Part shown: positions 1-10,772 of the stretch, piece after piece
Position numbering within the stretch: the stretch's first letter is position 1
How the letters are laid out: each line of letters starts with the position of its first letter
Source of the DNA: Tupaia tana
Lineage: Eukaryota; Chordata; Mammalia; Scandentia; Tupaiidae
Assembly: GCA_026018925.1 (NCBI GenBank)
Contig: JAKSZU010000012.1
Span: forward strand, 42,943,218 to 43,007,217
Direction: 5' to 3'
Length of the DNA: 64,000 bases
Translations under genes and position numbers: made by a program
Notes under the pieces: generated by a model
Told to the model about the DNA's origin: nothing
Databases searched by the model: none
What the model saw: the letters and a program-made list of their open reading frames with translations, nothing else

Positions 1-4
1 TAAC

Positions 5-24
5 GGGGGGGGGGGGGGGGGGGG
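5..24. repeat. Poly-G run
   Basis: Homopolymer of about 20 G directly before a SINE head. It may be a true microsatellite or an assembly artefact. Confidence 0.7.
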
Positions 25-285
25 AGCAGATGGTGTAATGGTAACGTTGCTGGACTCCCACATGGCCATCTGTGGTTCAAGTCCTGTACCCAGCAACTTA
101 AACTCATGTGGGGTCTATGTGCATGCGTGCCCAAAATCCTGAGAAGGGAATAGAGAAGGGGTTGTGAAATGGCCACACACCGCCCCCCCACCCCCGGGAT
201 GATTTCTTGCTTTGTGTCTCTCTGTCTCTCTGGAGCGCATACACACCATATAGCAAAAAATCTTTCTTAAAATAATAAAAACAAG
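25..285 (+). repeat. SINE type L, old copy
   Basis: tRNA-like head with GGTTCAAGTCC as box B, an L central block and an L tail ending near the A-rich stretch at 275. It lies in the COX8A intron. Confidence 0.75.
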
Positions 286-520
286 GGGACCAGGGACCAG
301 CAGGTGATGTGGTGGTTAAGACACGGGACACTCCCACATGGCTGACCATGGTTCAAGTCCCAGACCTTGTGGCTTGCTTTCTCGCTTTCTCTCTCTCTCT
401 CCCCGCCCCCAACCCTCTGTCTCTCTCTGGTCAAATTAAGAATGAGTGAATGAATAAATAAAATTAAATAAAAATAAAGTAAGTCTAAAAAAAAAAAAAA
501 CAAACAAAAAAAAAATACAA
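286..520 (+). repeat. SINE type S
   Basis: Starts GGGACCAGCAGGTGATG (the GGGACCAG is doubled), box B GGTTCAAGTCC, CT-rich body, GGTCAAATTAAG tail and long A-rich end. Confidence 0.85.
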
Positions 521-798
521 GGGGACCAGCAGTTGGTGTAATGGCTATGTCGGTGGACTCCCATGCAGTCAACCACAGTTTGAGTCCCGGACCCGGTGGC
601 TTAAACTCACGCCGAGCACATGTGCGTGCGTGTCCAAGATCCTGAGGGGAGAATGGAGGAGAAGGGACTGCAGTGTGGCCATCCCCCTGGGGGGTGATTT
701 CTCGCTTCCTGTCTGTCTCTCTCTGTCTTTCTGGGGAGCGCACGTGCCCTATAGCAAAAACCTCTCAAAAATAAAACTAAATAAAACAAAACAAAAAA
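521..798 (+). repeat. SINE type L
   Basis: Full-length L copy from GGGGACCAGCAGTTGG to an AAATAAAAC-rich tail. Confidence 0.85.
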
Positions 799-949
799 CT
801 ATCCCTTCCCACTGTTATCCAGGACTATTATTCAACCTTTGAGGCTAGGGATAAAGACTTTTTTTTTAACAGCCACTACCATGTTCTAGATCACAGTTAA
901 AAACAAAAAACGACCTGGCGTCTGCCTTACATTCAAATTCACTCTTCGC

Positions 950-1078
950 CACTGAAGGTGTGACTTGTTTTGTTTTTATTTTTCCAAACTGCTGGGTCTG
1001 GGACTCGAAACTGTGGATGGCCATGTGAAAGCCAGTCACTTTAACCACCATGTCACTGACTGTCCTGAAGGTGTGACT
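950..1078 (-). repeat. Old truncated SINE with target-site duplication
   Basis: A decayed minus-strand SINE (about 966-1062) is flanked by direct repeats of CTGAAGGTGTGACTT at about 952 and 1063. Head and box B are recognisable, the central block is missing. Confidence 0.7.
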
Positions 1079-1800
1079 TTGACAAGTCACCATGCACTAC
1101 TGGCAAATTTCAGTTTCCTCTTTTACAAAATGGAAACAACCACCCACCCTGTCTTTGCGGGGTCCTTGGGCAGACAGAAGGCACAGCGATTTTAATTCAG
1201 TGCCAGGCACAACAGCAACACTCAGCCAAGCCTGGGGGTGGCAATTACCACTAGGATTTCCCGCTGTTCCCGGGCTCTGCTCCTAACTCAGGCCCCCTGA
1301 CCCGGGCTGCCAGACTTGCATTCAGGGCCGAGTGTTGCCACTGAGAAAACCTCCAAATACGTGAGAACTGTTAAAAGCCCCAAACGCTTCCACACTTCCG
1401 GAACTTCGAAGACCCGAGCCCCCTGCTCCTTCCCCAATAATAATAATAAACGGCGGTGATAATCATAATCGTGGTCGTCAGGCGCCCCTCAATGAACCGA
1501 TGAGTAAATAGGTTCACAGAGGGCTCAGGAAGCTTGTTCGAGACTGCAGAGCGAGAAAGCCCAGGGCTGGGGCTCTCCGGGTCTGACCTGGGACCCTGGG
1601 GCTTTGAGCAGACCTGATGCTGAGCGGGCACTGCAGCCCGGCACTGTCCCCTCCTCGTCGGCGCCCTATCCAGCACTGCAGTTCCCCGCCACGCTGAGGG
1701 CCGCCCAACATCCCGCGCGCAGATCCATCGGCCCCGCACCCCCAGAGGACCCCGGCCCGGAACACGCCGCCTCCCGTGCCCTGCCTAGCCGGCTCCTCAC
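1079..1800 (-). other. COX8A: COX8A intron 1 sequence
   Basis: Starts with the GTGAGG donor at 1800. It holds a MIR-like scrap around 1095-1240 (fragment resembling CAGTTTCCTC...ACAAAATGG). I could not find the second COX8A exon here or anywhere down to position 1, so it should lie just outside the window. Confidence 0.6.
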
Positions 1801-1914
1801 CATGGTCCCGAGCTGCTCCTTTGGCGCCTTGGAATGGATCTGAACGCGCGGCACCGGGAGCCGCCGGGCCGGGCCTGTCAGGCCCCTCAGGAGCAGCGGC
1901 GTGAGGATGGACAT
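1801..1914 (-). CDS. COX8A: COX8A exon 1 (partial gene), cytochrome c oxidase subunit 8A
   Basis: Encodes the first 38 residues of the ubiquitous subunit VIII isoform of cytochrome c oxidase, a small single-span protein of the mitochondrial inner membrane (complex IV). The ATG is at 1914-1912. The peptide starts [14 protein letters not shown] and runs to ...KEQLGTM, where a GTGAGG splice donor follows directly. By recall the human exon 1 also encodes 38 residues and ends in Met at the same point. The Leu/Arg-rich, acid-free N-terminus is the mitochondrial presequence, with the expected cleavage region near QIHS. The body of the mature protein (the transmembrane helix) is in exon 2, outside the window. 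An in-frame upstream ATG three codons earlier (MLGAV) exists, but the homologous start is MSIL. Confidence 0.93.
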
Positions 1915-1969
1915 GACCGCACCGAGCAAACCCCAACCTGCAGCCCGCGGAGCCCAAGGTCAGGAAGTC

Positions 1970-1993
1970 AAAATGGCTGAGTGGGCCGGAAGT
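1970..1993. promoter_or_regulatory. Adjacent YY1-like and ETS-like sites
   Basis: AAAATGGC at 1970-1977 resembles a YY1 core and CCGGAAGT at 1986-1993 is a consensus ETS/GABP site. Both types are common at promoters of nuclear genes for respiratory-chain subunits. Position about 60-80 bases upstream of the ATG fits. Confidence 0.55.
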
Positions 1994-2289
1994 TCCGGGG
2001 CTGAGAGGCGGGACAACAGCGGCCCGGAAATCCCTCAGAAATGACGCAGGGACACGCCTTCAGCCCGCCCACAGTTTTTGGCGCGTATCTCGAGACAGCC
2101 GATCGACACCGACCTCCCGCCGAGGGGCGGAGCATGGAGGGCGTTTCTTTGGTTGTTTCCCGCCTATCTTCGTGAGTGACATCAAAGCCCACCCCATCAT
2201 GACAGCGAGCCAAGACGGCAGCCTTCACGCCTCGCTCCATTCACTCATACTCTCAACACTTTTCAGAAATCTCCTTTACATTTTTGTCT

Positions 2290-2710
2290 TTGTTTTGTTT
2301 TTAAACTTTTTTAAGAATTACTTTATTTAAGGGACCAGCAGGTGGCGTGGTGGTTAAGGTGCTGGACACTCCCACATGGCCGACCAGGGTTCAAGTCCTG
2401 AATCTGGTGGCTTGCTTTCTCACTTCCTCTCTCAATCTCACCCTCTGTCTCTCTCTGGTCAAACTAAAAATATATATATATAATAATAAATGAATGAATA
2501 AATAAAATAAATAATTATTAAAAAGAAAGAATTATTAAAAAAAAAAAAAAAAGAATTACTTTATTTAACTTTATTTATTTATTTTATCTTGACCAGAGAG
2601 GAACAGAAAGAAAGAAAGTGAGAAAGCAAGCTGCCAGGTCCGGGACTCGAACCGTGGTCAACCATGTGGGAGTCCAGCGTCCTTCACCACCATGCCACCT
2701 GCTGGCCCCC
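2290..2710 (-). repeat. SINE type S split by a younger SINE
   Basis: Minus-strand S copy: tail at 2290-2330, body and head at 2553-2710 ending CCACCTGCTGGCCCCC. Confidence 0.8.
2331..2552 (+). repeat. SINE type S nested in a SINE
   Basis: Full S copy flanked by AAGAATTACTTTATTTAA direct repeats at about 2313 and 2552, which are the duplicated tail of the host SINE. Confidence 0.9.
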
Positions 2711-2715
2711 ATCCA

Positions 2716-2855
2716 TTTTTTTTTAATAATTATTTTATTTTATTTTATTTTATTTATTTTTAATTTGACCAGAGAGGGACAGAGAGAGAGAGAGCCACCA
2801 GTCGGCCATGTGGGAGTCCAGCGCCCTTAATCACCACGCTACCTGCCGTTCTGCA
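2716..2855 (-). repeat. SINE type S, shortened
   Basis: Minus-strand S copy lacking part of the box-B region. Confidence 0.75.
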
Positions 2856-2860
2856 TTATT

Positions 2861-3136
2861 GTTTTTTTTTTTTTTTTTTTTTGGAGAGGTTTTCGCTATA
2901 GGGCGCGTGCACTCGCCAGGCAGACAGAGAGAGAGATAGAGACAGAAAGTGAGAAATCACCCCCCAGGGGGGATGGTCACACCGCAATCCCTTCTCCTCC
3001 ATTCTCCTCCCGGGATCTTGGGCACGCACGCACACGCGCCCGGCGTGGGTTTTAAGCCACCAGGTCCTGGACATGAACCGCGGTCGACTACGTGGGAGTC
3101 CAGCAACATAGCCATTACGCTAACTGCTGGTTCCCC
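2861..3136 (-). repeat. SINE type L, GGGAACC subfamily
   Basis: Reads GGTTCCC at the head end and GGTCAC in the palindrome block, both marks of the GGGAACC subfamily. Flanked by GCATTATTG direct repeats. Confidence 0.88.
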
Positions 3137-3524
3137 CGCATTATTGCTTTTTAAGAGTTAGCTTATTTTCTCCATGGGAGAAGAGGGCAAAAGAGAGAGG
3201 GTGATCAACTTCAGCCCCAGCCAACCAGGATCAGGGGCATGCATGTGACCACCCTGTGTGCCCAGACCTAGGAGGAGACTCAGGGACCCTGTTGGGGTCC
3301 CAGCATCGCTAAGCTTTGCTTTATTGCTGTGCCATTGTAGCCGGAAAAAGGTCTTCATCATTTCTGGCCTACATTGCTGACTGGCCTTATAACTAAACTC
3401 CATTCATTCACTATTACTCTCTCTAGTGTACATGCAGAGGCAGTCAACTTCCTTCCCTCTCTCTTTCATTCCTTCTCTCTTCTTTCTTGTATCTTTCTTG
3501 TTTCTCAATCTGCCCTCCCTTTCT
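3137..3524. other. Unassigned intergenic sequence
   Basis: No gene or exon seen. Around 3160-3300 there may be a very old SINE remnant, too decayed to assign. Confidence 0.5.
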
Positions 3525-3775
3525 TTTTCTTTTTCTTCTTTTTAGAGATTTGTTCTATAGGGCACCTGTACTCACTGGAGAGACAGAAAGTGAGAAATCA
3601 CCTCCCAGGAGGGTTGGCCACACCACAACTCCTCCTCCTCCATTCTCCTCTCAAGATTTTGAGCATGCACACACACATGCCCAGAGTGAGTTTTAAACCA
3701 CTGGGTCCAGGACTTGAACTGCAGTCAACTATGTGGGAGTCCACGATGTAACCATTATGCCATCTGTTGGTCCCT
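3525..3775 (-). repeat. SINE type L
   Basis: Minus-strand L copy from the T-rich tail to ATCTGTTGGTCCC. Confidence 0.82.
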
Positions 3776-4050
3776 CTTTGTTTTCTTTTCTTTTTTTTCT
3801 TTTTGGAGATGTTTTAGCTATAGGGCACATGCTCTCGCCAGAAAGACAGAGACAGAGAGACAGAAAGTGAGATATCACCCCCCGGGGGGATGGCCACACC
3901 ACAATCCCTTCGCCTCCATTCTCCTCTTGGGATCTTGGGCATGCACACACACGCACCTGGCATGAGTTTAAGCCACCGGGTCCAGACTTGAACTGAGGTT
4001 GACTACATGGGAGTCCAGTGACATAGCCATTACACCATCTGCTGGTCCCC
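3776..4050 (-). repeat. SINE type L
   Basis: Follows the previous L copy directly in the same direction and ends ATCTGCTGGTCCCC. Confidence 0.84.
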
Positions 4051-4067
4051 CTCTTTGTTTTTTTAAA

Positions 4068-4248
4068 CACAGTTCTGACCAAGTCATACTCTATCAGTGG
4101 CTTCCATTTCTTTTTAGATAAAGTTCTAATTCCTAGAGATGTTACTCTGTAGCCTCATTTCAATATCCATCACGTTCCTTGCTCTCTGGTCCCCTCCAAG
4201 TTTTTTGTATTTTATGCTCTGCCTAGAACACTTTTTCAACTCCTTAGC
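4068..4248 (+). repeat. L2 LINE fragment
   Basis: Resembles the 3' part of ancient L2: GTCATACTCTATCAGTGGCTTCC, AGATAAAGTTCTAATTCC and GCTCTGCCTAGAACACTTTTTC appear in the expected order. Confidence 0.65.
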
Positions 4249-4502
4249 CTTTTTTTTTTTTTGAGAGGTTTTTGCTAAGGGCACACGCGCTCGCCAGAAA
4301 GACAGAGAGAGACAGACAGAAAGCAAGCGAGAAATCACTCCCCAAGGGGGATGGCTGCAATCTCTTCTCCTCCACTTTCCTCTCGGGATCTTGGGCACGC
4401 ACACACACACACCCAGTGTGAGTTTAAGCCACTGTGTCCAGGACTCAAACCACAGTCGACTATATGGAAATCCAGCGACAAAGCCGCTATGCCAACTGCT
4501 AA
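4249..4502 (-). repeat. SINE type L
   Basis: Minus-strand L copy; head end mutated to CAACTGCTAAACTCC. Confidence 0.78.
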
Positions 4503-4513
4503 ACTCCGATACA

Positions 4514-4683
4514 ACTCTTTTTTAAAAAAGAATTATTTATTTTGTTATTATTACTATTTTTAAAAATTTGACCAGAGAGAGAGAGAAAGGGAAAATGAGA
4601 AAACAAGCTGCCAGGTTTGGGACTCAAAATGCAGTCAGCCATGTGGGAGTCCAGCACCTTAACCACCACACCACCTGCTGGCT
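4514..4683 (-). repeat. SINE type S
   Basis: Minus-strand S copy ending CCACCTGCTGGC. Confidence 0.82.
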
Positions 4684-4685
4684 TG

Positions 4686-4850
4686 ATACAGCTTATTTCA
4701 TTGACAAATATTTATTAGTCCCTAGGAACTGTTTTAGACACCAGTTGTAAACAGGACAGACAAGGTCTCTCTTATTACAGAATTGGCATTTTAGAAGGAG
4801 AGACAGACAACGAACAAGCACTTAATGGGAAACTATTCTAAATGCCATGG
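4686..4850. repeat. Ancient interspersed repeat, family not assigned
   Basis: ACAAATATTTATTAGTCC... followed by an insertion-style run of CAGACAA...CACTTAATG resembles a common old mammalian repeat; a second copy-like stretch is at 40330-40800. Confidence 0.4.
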
Positions 4851-4854
4851 TAAG

Positions 4855-5136
4855 GGACCAGTAGAGAGCGTAGTGGTCACATCGTTGGACTCCACATGGA
4901 CTACCACATGGTCTATTGCAGTTTGAGTCCTGGACTTGGTAGCTTAAAAATCATGCTGGATGTGTGTGCATGCATGCCCAAGATCCTGGGTTTTGGGGGG
5001 GGGGGGCGGTGGAAAAGAAGGGATTGCAGCGTGGCCTTACCCTGGGGGTTGACTTCTCACTATCCTCACTGTGTCTCCTTCTCACCTTTCTGTCTCTCTC
5101 TGGCAAGCGCACATGCCCTAGGAGAAAAAAAAAACC
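4855..5136 (+). repeat. SINE type L, old copy
   Basis: Head with a short internal duplication of the CACATGG...CCACATGG segment, a G-run at about 4995 and an L tail. Confidence 0.78.
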
Positions 5137-5289
5137 ATGGTGAAAATAATACCATGATGTGCTAGGAAGTGACTTGGGGTGACGCTGCCTCAGAAATCCT
5201 TTAGTAGCCATCCCAGGCCAGGCACCTGCACCCAGCAGCAGCTGTGACAGCCTGACCCACAGTGTGCATTTCCATCCCAAGATTGGTAA

Positions 5290-5400
5290 GATGAGTCACC
5301 TGATGGCAGAGCCTGTGTCTGATTCACCACTGTCTCCAAGTGGCCTGGCACACACCAGACACTCAGAGAATGTTTATGAACTGTAGGAAACTGGACAGAA
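5290..5400 (+). repeat. MIR or L2 tail remnant
   Basis: CTGGCACACACCAGACACTCAGAGAATG matches the ordinary 3' end phrase of ancient MIR/L2 elements. Confidence 0.45.
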
Positions 5401-5464
5401 TTCAAATAGGTATAAGGTGAACCAGGAAAGGGGGTATGGGGCCAGTCACTGAGCCAGGCCTTCA

Positions 5465-5660
5465 CTCTATAGTCTTACTCCATCTTCACAGCAATATCCT
5501 GAAGGCGATGTTATTTCAAATGTTTTACGAGTGAGGAAGTAGGCCTGGAAAGCTGGGTGACCTGCTCAGGATCACCCAGCTACAAGGCTGCCTGGCCACA
5601 ATTCCAGTGCAAGTCTATCTGCTCCAAAACCCACGCTTTAACCACCACACAAGCCGCTTC
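5465..5660 (-). repeat. MIR element
   Basis: Minus-strand MIR: ACGAGTGAGGAAGTAGGC, GGTGACCTGCTCAGGATCACC and CACGCTTTAACCACC lie in the right order. Bases 5661-5902 beyond it show nothing recognisable. Confidence 0.8.
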
Positions 5661-5902
5661 AGAGAGGGAGATTTCCAGAAGTTCTAGTTGGCATTGAGGT
5701 CAACAGCATCAAACCTGCAGCAGGGAATGGCTATAGACTGGGAAAATGGGGGCTTCCTCATGAGAGTCGGCAGGGGGGCATGTCAAAGTTCTAGCAGACT
5801 TGGGGGGCCCCAGAGGTGAGCTGTGCCTAAGCTTCCTCTGTGTTCCCAGGCCCCAAGCTATCCTGGGCCCCTCTACATCCCTCCTCCATCTTCCTACCCC
5901 AT

Positions 5903-6156
5903 TTGTTTGTTTGTTTAGGTTTGGGCCATAGGGTGCAGGTGCTCACTGCAGGGAGTCAGAGAGAGGGGAAGTGAGAAATCAACCTCCAAGGGGAAGGCCA
6001 TGCCACAGTTCCTTCTCCTCTATTCTTCTCTTGGGATTTTGGACATGCACGCACACATTCCTGGCATAATTTTCAAGTTACTGGATCCAGGACTCAAACC
6101 GTGATTTGCCATATGGGAATGTAGCACCTTAACTACCATGTCACCTGCTGGCCATT
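5903..6156 (-). repeat. SINE type L, old copy
   Basis: Minus-strand copy from a GTTTGTTT-rich tail to CACCTGCTGGCC. Confidence 0.78.
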
Positions 6157-6167
6157 CCCATTCCATC

Positions 6168-6321
6168 CTTTTTGAGAGAGATTTTTGCTACAGGGTGTGT
6201 ACCCTCACCAGAGAGAGAGAAAGCAAGAAATCACCCCTGGGGGGAATGACCATGCCACAATCTCTTCTCCATTCTCCTTTCAGGATTTTGGGCTTGTGCA
6301 CACACGCATCCAGTGTAAGTT
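6168..6321 (-). repeat. SINE type L, 5'-truncated
   Basis: Tail and central block only; the head is missing and a (GT)n run follows at 6322-6342, beside the poly(A) end of the RPL35 retrocopy. Confidence 0.7.
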
Positions 6322-6711
6322 TGTGTGTGTGTGTGTGTGTGGTTTTTTGTGTTTTTTTTTTTTTAGCCAGCCAGTTCTGCGTTTTATTGAGTCCCGCTCA
6401 GGCTTTGACCGCAGACTTGCACAGCAGGTACAGCAGCGCCTTCCGCTGCTGCTTCTTGGTCTTCAGGCTTTCCTCAAGCTTGTTAAGCCACCGGCGCATG
6501 GCACGGGTCTTCTTGGGTCGCTGGTCCAGGGGCTTATTCTTTTTGCCCTTGTATAATTTCCTGAGGTTTTCTTTCTGAGTCTGGTTAATGACGATGAGAA
6601 CATGGGCAATGGATTTGTGGACAACTGAGATCTTGGACACCTTGTACGCAGCGCTGCCTGTCACTTCGGCAAGGCACAGCTGGGACAGCTCCACCTTCAG
6701 GTCGTCCAGCC

Positions 6712-6717
6712 CTTTCT

Positions 6718-6762
<45 letters not shown>

Positions 6763-6779
6763 TCTTTCTCTTTCTCTTT

Positions 6780-6812
<33 letters not shown>

Positions 6813-6842
6813 TCTCTTTCTCTTTCTCTTTCTCTTTCTCTT

Positions 6843-6912
<70 letters not shown>

Positions 6913-6984
6913 TCCTTTCTTCCTTCCTTCCTTCCTTCCTTCCTTCCTTCCTTCCTTCCTTCCTTCCTTCCTTTCTTTCTTTCT
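6712..6984. repeat. Long (CTTT)n/(CT)n/(CCTT)n pyrimidine tract
   Basis: About 270 bases of almost pure C/T on the plus strand: CTTT, then CTTTCT, CT, CTTT and CCTT blocks. It occupies the A-rich tail position of the neighbouring minus-strand SINE and probably grew from it. Confidence 0.95.
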
Positions 6985-7249
6985 TTCTCTCTTCTTTTTT
7001 GAGAGGTTTTTTGCTACAGGGCACGTGTGCTTGCCAGACAGACAGAGAGAGACAGAGCGATAGAAAGCGAGAAATCACCCCCCAGGGGGGATGGCCACGC
7101 CGCAATCCCTTCTCCTCCATTCTCCTCTCGGGATGTTGGGCACGCACGCACACGTGCCTGGCGTGAGTTTAAGCCACAGGGTCCGGGACGCGAACCGCGG
7201 TCGAATACGTGGGAGTCCAGCGACATAGCCATTACACTAACTGCTAGTC
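6985..7249 (-). repeat. SINE type L in the RPL35 pseudogene
   Basis: Full-length L copy with the intact CCCCCCAGGGGGG palindrome; interrupts the RPL35 retrocopy. Confidence 0.9.
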
Positions 7250-7362
7250 CAGCCGTTTCAACAGCTCCTCTTCTTGCTGCGCAAATCCCGAGCCTTAATT
7301 TTGGCCATAGCTGCCCAATGCCGCCGCCACCGGTGCCTGCTAGGATGGCTCCAGCATAAGGG

Positions 7363-7890
7363 TTTTTTTTGTTGTTGTTGTTTTTGTTTGTTTGTTTTGT
7401 TTTGTAGAGGTTTTCACTATAGGGCGCGTGCACTCACCAGACAGAGACAGAGAGACAGAAAGCGAGAAATCACCCCCCAGGGGGGATGGTCACGCCGCCG
7501 CAATCCCTTCTCCTCCATTCTCCTCTCGGGATCTTGGGCACACACACACACGTGCCTGGAGTGAGTTTAAGCCACTGGGTCCGGGACTCAAACCACGGTC
7601 AAGGGACCAGCAATTAGTGTAATGGCTTTGTCGCTGGACTCCCACGTAGTCAACCACGGTTCGCATCCTGGACCTGGTGGCTTAAAACTCACGTCGGGCA
7701 CGAGTGCTGCCTGCCCAAGATCCCGAGAGGAGAACGAAGGAGAAGGGATTGTGGCGTGGCCATCCCCCTGGGGGGTGATTTTTCACTTTCTGTCTCTCTG
7801 TCTCTGTCTGTCTGTCTGGTGAGCGCACGCGCCCTACAGCAAAAACCTCTCCAAAAAAAAAAAAAACCACGGTCGACTACATGGGAGTAT
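7363..7890 (-). repeat. SINE type L split by another L
   Basis: Minus-strand L copy 7363-7600, resuming at about 7865-7888. The break is an opposite-strand L insertion. Confidence 0.8.
7604..7864 (+). repeat. SINE type L nested in a SINE
   Basis: Plus-strand L copy flanked by ACCACGGTC direct repeats, which are part of the host SINE's head. Confidence 0.85.
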
Positions 7891-8415
7891 TTTTTAATGT
7901 CTAGCTGTCTTGGCCCAGCCCCAGCCCCAGCCCAGCCCAGCTACCAGGCCCCCTGCCCTAGGCCATGGCAAACAGCCCAGGACAGGTGCTTTTGAACAAC
8001 TTTCTTCTACTCCTATGGGCCCAGGACTGGGAGGCCCAGATCCTACCTCCCTGCCACTGAGAGAAGAAAGGGGTCAAAGGCCTCCCTACTCCCCTTCTGG
8101 TTTTGTCCTAGACTATGAAACAAAGAACTAACACGCAGTTGAGAACACAGCCAGGCAAAGGGCCTAGAAGTACTTTAAGAAGGGACAGGACTTGTGTTCC
8201 CCAGATTCCTCCTCTGAGGTATTGCACTTCAGAAAAGGAAGGAATGCTAATCTCTGACCCCTTGTGATCTGGCTCCTCTCAGAACCTCCAACAGGGAGGA
8301 AGACAAAGAGCCTAGCAACAGGTACAGTAACACAGCTGGGTCTGCTAGTGTCTGGGCAGGGCTTGCACCTCCCTCTCCTCTGGTAGACTAATACCAATGT
8401 AGCTAGTGGCTTGAT
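7891..8415. other. Unassigned intergenic sequence
   Basis: Non-repetitive by eye; no open frame with recognisable homology and no splice-framed exon that I can support. Confidence 0.5.
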
Positions 8416-8419
8416 CCAG

Positions 8420-8595
8420 CTAGGGCAGCTGGATCCCACATGACCGACTTGTGAGGTTCAAGCCTCACAAGTGTACATGCATGTGCAAAATCTCAAGGAG
8501 AGAATGGAGGAGAAGGGCACTTTCTCACTTTCTCCATGCCTCCTCCCTCCAGCAAGTACACATGCCCTCTAGCAAAATTTAAAAAAAAAAAAAAA
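8420..8595 (+). repeat. SINE type P, shortened
   Basis: GCAGCTGGATCCCACATGACCGAC head and a GCAAGTACACATGCCCTCTAGC tail; central block shortened. Confidence 0.65.
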
Positions 8596-8779
8596 GTCTC
8601 TGCTCTTTCCCCATTCCTACCATCCACAGCCTAGTCTTCCCCAAAACCAGCCACAGTACTTCAACAAGAGAGCAGTGAAACTAGTGAAATCCCTAGAATT
8701 AGACAAACAACAGCCACAGCACTCTTGGATCCCACAAACGTAATGTCAAGGAGATAAGCCAGACGTAGGAAGCAAAAAA

Positions 8780-8824
8780 GATAGATTTTTGCAATAGGGC
8801 ACATATGCTTGCTGGAGGGAGGGG

Positions 8825-8855
<31 letters not shown>

Positions 8856-8947
8856 AAATTACCCCCTGGGGGGATGGCCATGCCACAATCCCTTCTCCTC
8901 TATTCTCCTCTTGGGATTTTGAGCACGCACATGCACACGCCCAGCCT

Positions 8948-8982
<35 letters not shown>

Positions 8983-9325
8983 GAGAGGTTTTTGCTATAG
9001 GGCGTGTGAGCTCTCCAGAAAGACAGAGAGAGACAGAGAGACAGAAAGTGAGAAATCACCCTCCCAGGGGGGATGGCCATGCCACAATCCCTTCTCCATT
9101 CTCCTCTCAGGATCTTGGGCCTGGATGCACAGCGCCCTGCGAGAGTTTAAGCCACCGGGTCCAGGACTCGAACTACAGTTGATTACATGGGAGTCCAGCG
9201 ACATAGCTATTATATCAACTGCTTGTCCCCCGGCCTGAGTTTTATGCCGCCAGGTCTGAGACTTGAACCACATTGACTATATGGGAGTACAGTAATATAA
9301 CCATTACACCATCTGCTTGTCCCTA
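8780..9325 (-). repeat. SINE type L split by another L
   Basis: Tail and central part at 8780-8950, head at 9234-9325. A younger L of the same orientation sits between. Confidence 0.82.
8951..9232 (-). repeat. SINE type L nested in a SINE
   Basis: Flanked by GCCTGAGTTT direct repeats at about 8943 and 9233; tail is a run of more than 30 T. Confidence 0.88.
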
Positions 9326-9354
9326 AAAAAAAAATTTATTTTGGCGATCAGCTT

Positions 9355-9946
<592 letters not shown>

Positions 9947-10035
9947 AAGAAAGATGGCCATCATCTCTTTAGTTTCACAGAGTTACAGATCATGAGTGGA
10001 AGTGAAAAGAAATATAGGTTCAGGACATCACTGAT

Positions 10036-10209
10036 TTTTTTTTAAAGAATTATTTAATTTTATTGATTCATTCATTCATTTTAATTTAACCAGAGAAGGA
10101 CAAAGAGAGAGAAAAGTGAGAAAGCAAGCCACCAGGTCCAGGACTCAAACCATGGTTGGTCACGTGGGAGTATCCAGCGACTTAACCACCACACCACCTG
10201 CTGGTCCCC
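10036..10209 (-). repeat. SINE type S
   Basis: Minus-strand S copy ending CCACCTGCTGGTCCCCC. Confidence 0.87.
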
Positions 10210-10396
10210 CATACTAGCATTGTTAATCTAGAAGAAAGTGGCTGAATGGGGAATAGAAAGAGCAAGAACATTTAGTCTATACTTTCCAGTGAGGCTGGAT
10301 TGTTTGAGATAATAAAGCTCTTCATTAGCAGAATTTACCAAGTTAGTGTAGATTTTATGCTATTTGATAAAATAGAGCAACAATGAAGTTAAATGA

Positions 10397-10672
10397 GATT
10401 TTTTTTTTTTTTTTTTTTTGGAGAGGTTTTTCGCTATAGGGCGCGTGCGCTCGCCAGACAGACAGAGAGAGACATAGAGACAGAAAGCGAGAAATCACCC
10501 CCCAGGGGGGATGGTCACGCCGCAATCCCTTCTCCTCCATTCTCCTCTCGGGATCTTGGGCACGCACGCACACGCGCCCGGCGTGAGTTGTAAGCCACCG
10601 GGTCCGAGACGCGAACCGCGGTCGACTACGTGGGAGTCCAGCGACATAGCCATTACGCTAACTGCTGGTTCC
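10397..10672 (-). repeat. SINE type L, GGGAACC subfamily
   Basis: Near-intact young copy, flanked by AAATGAGATTTTTTTT direct repeats at about 10385 and 10674. Confidence 0.93.
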
Positions 10673-10772
10673 CAAATGAGATTTTTTTTTCCCTTTCTCT
10701 CTCCATTATTTGCTTTAAGAGAAAAATCATGAGGGATTTCTGATGCCAGGAAACCATAAAATGAATGTGTGT

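Larger units (their letters stand above)
1380..2245 (-). promoter_or_regulatory. COX8A: COX8A CpG-rich promoter and 5' region
   Basis: GC-rich, CpG-dense block around exon 1, unlike the AT- and SINE-rich flanks. There is no TATA box near the start, as expected for a housekeeping oxidative-phosphorylation gene. The transcription start is probably between about 1940 and 2000 (inference). Confidence 0.75.
6353..7350 (-). pseudogene. RPL35: RPL35 processed pseudogene, split by a SINE
   Basis: Intron-less retrocopy of ribosomal protein L35 (large-subunit protein uL29). The start codon is at 7308-7306 (MAKIKARDLRSKK), and the body is 6712-6398 ([11 protein letters not shown] ... [15 protein letters not shown], stop at 6400-6398). 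AATAAA lies just after the stop and a poly(A) tail reads as T's at 6353-6364. It is dead: the reading frame shifts in the first exon-derived part (AAGAAGAGGAGC), there are many replacements of conserved Arg, and a type L SINE with a 270-base pyrimidine tract is inserted after the GGCTGGA codons. The target-site duplication GAAA(C/G)GGCTGGAC flanks the insert at about 6702 and 7247. Confidence 0.93.

Noticed and set aside
6398-7153. 251-codon open frame on the minus strand with Lys/Glu/Arg-rich middle
   Set aside because: It is RPL35 pseudogene plus the translated pyrimidine tract plus a SINE; no real protein.
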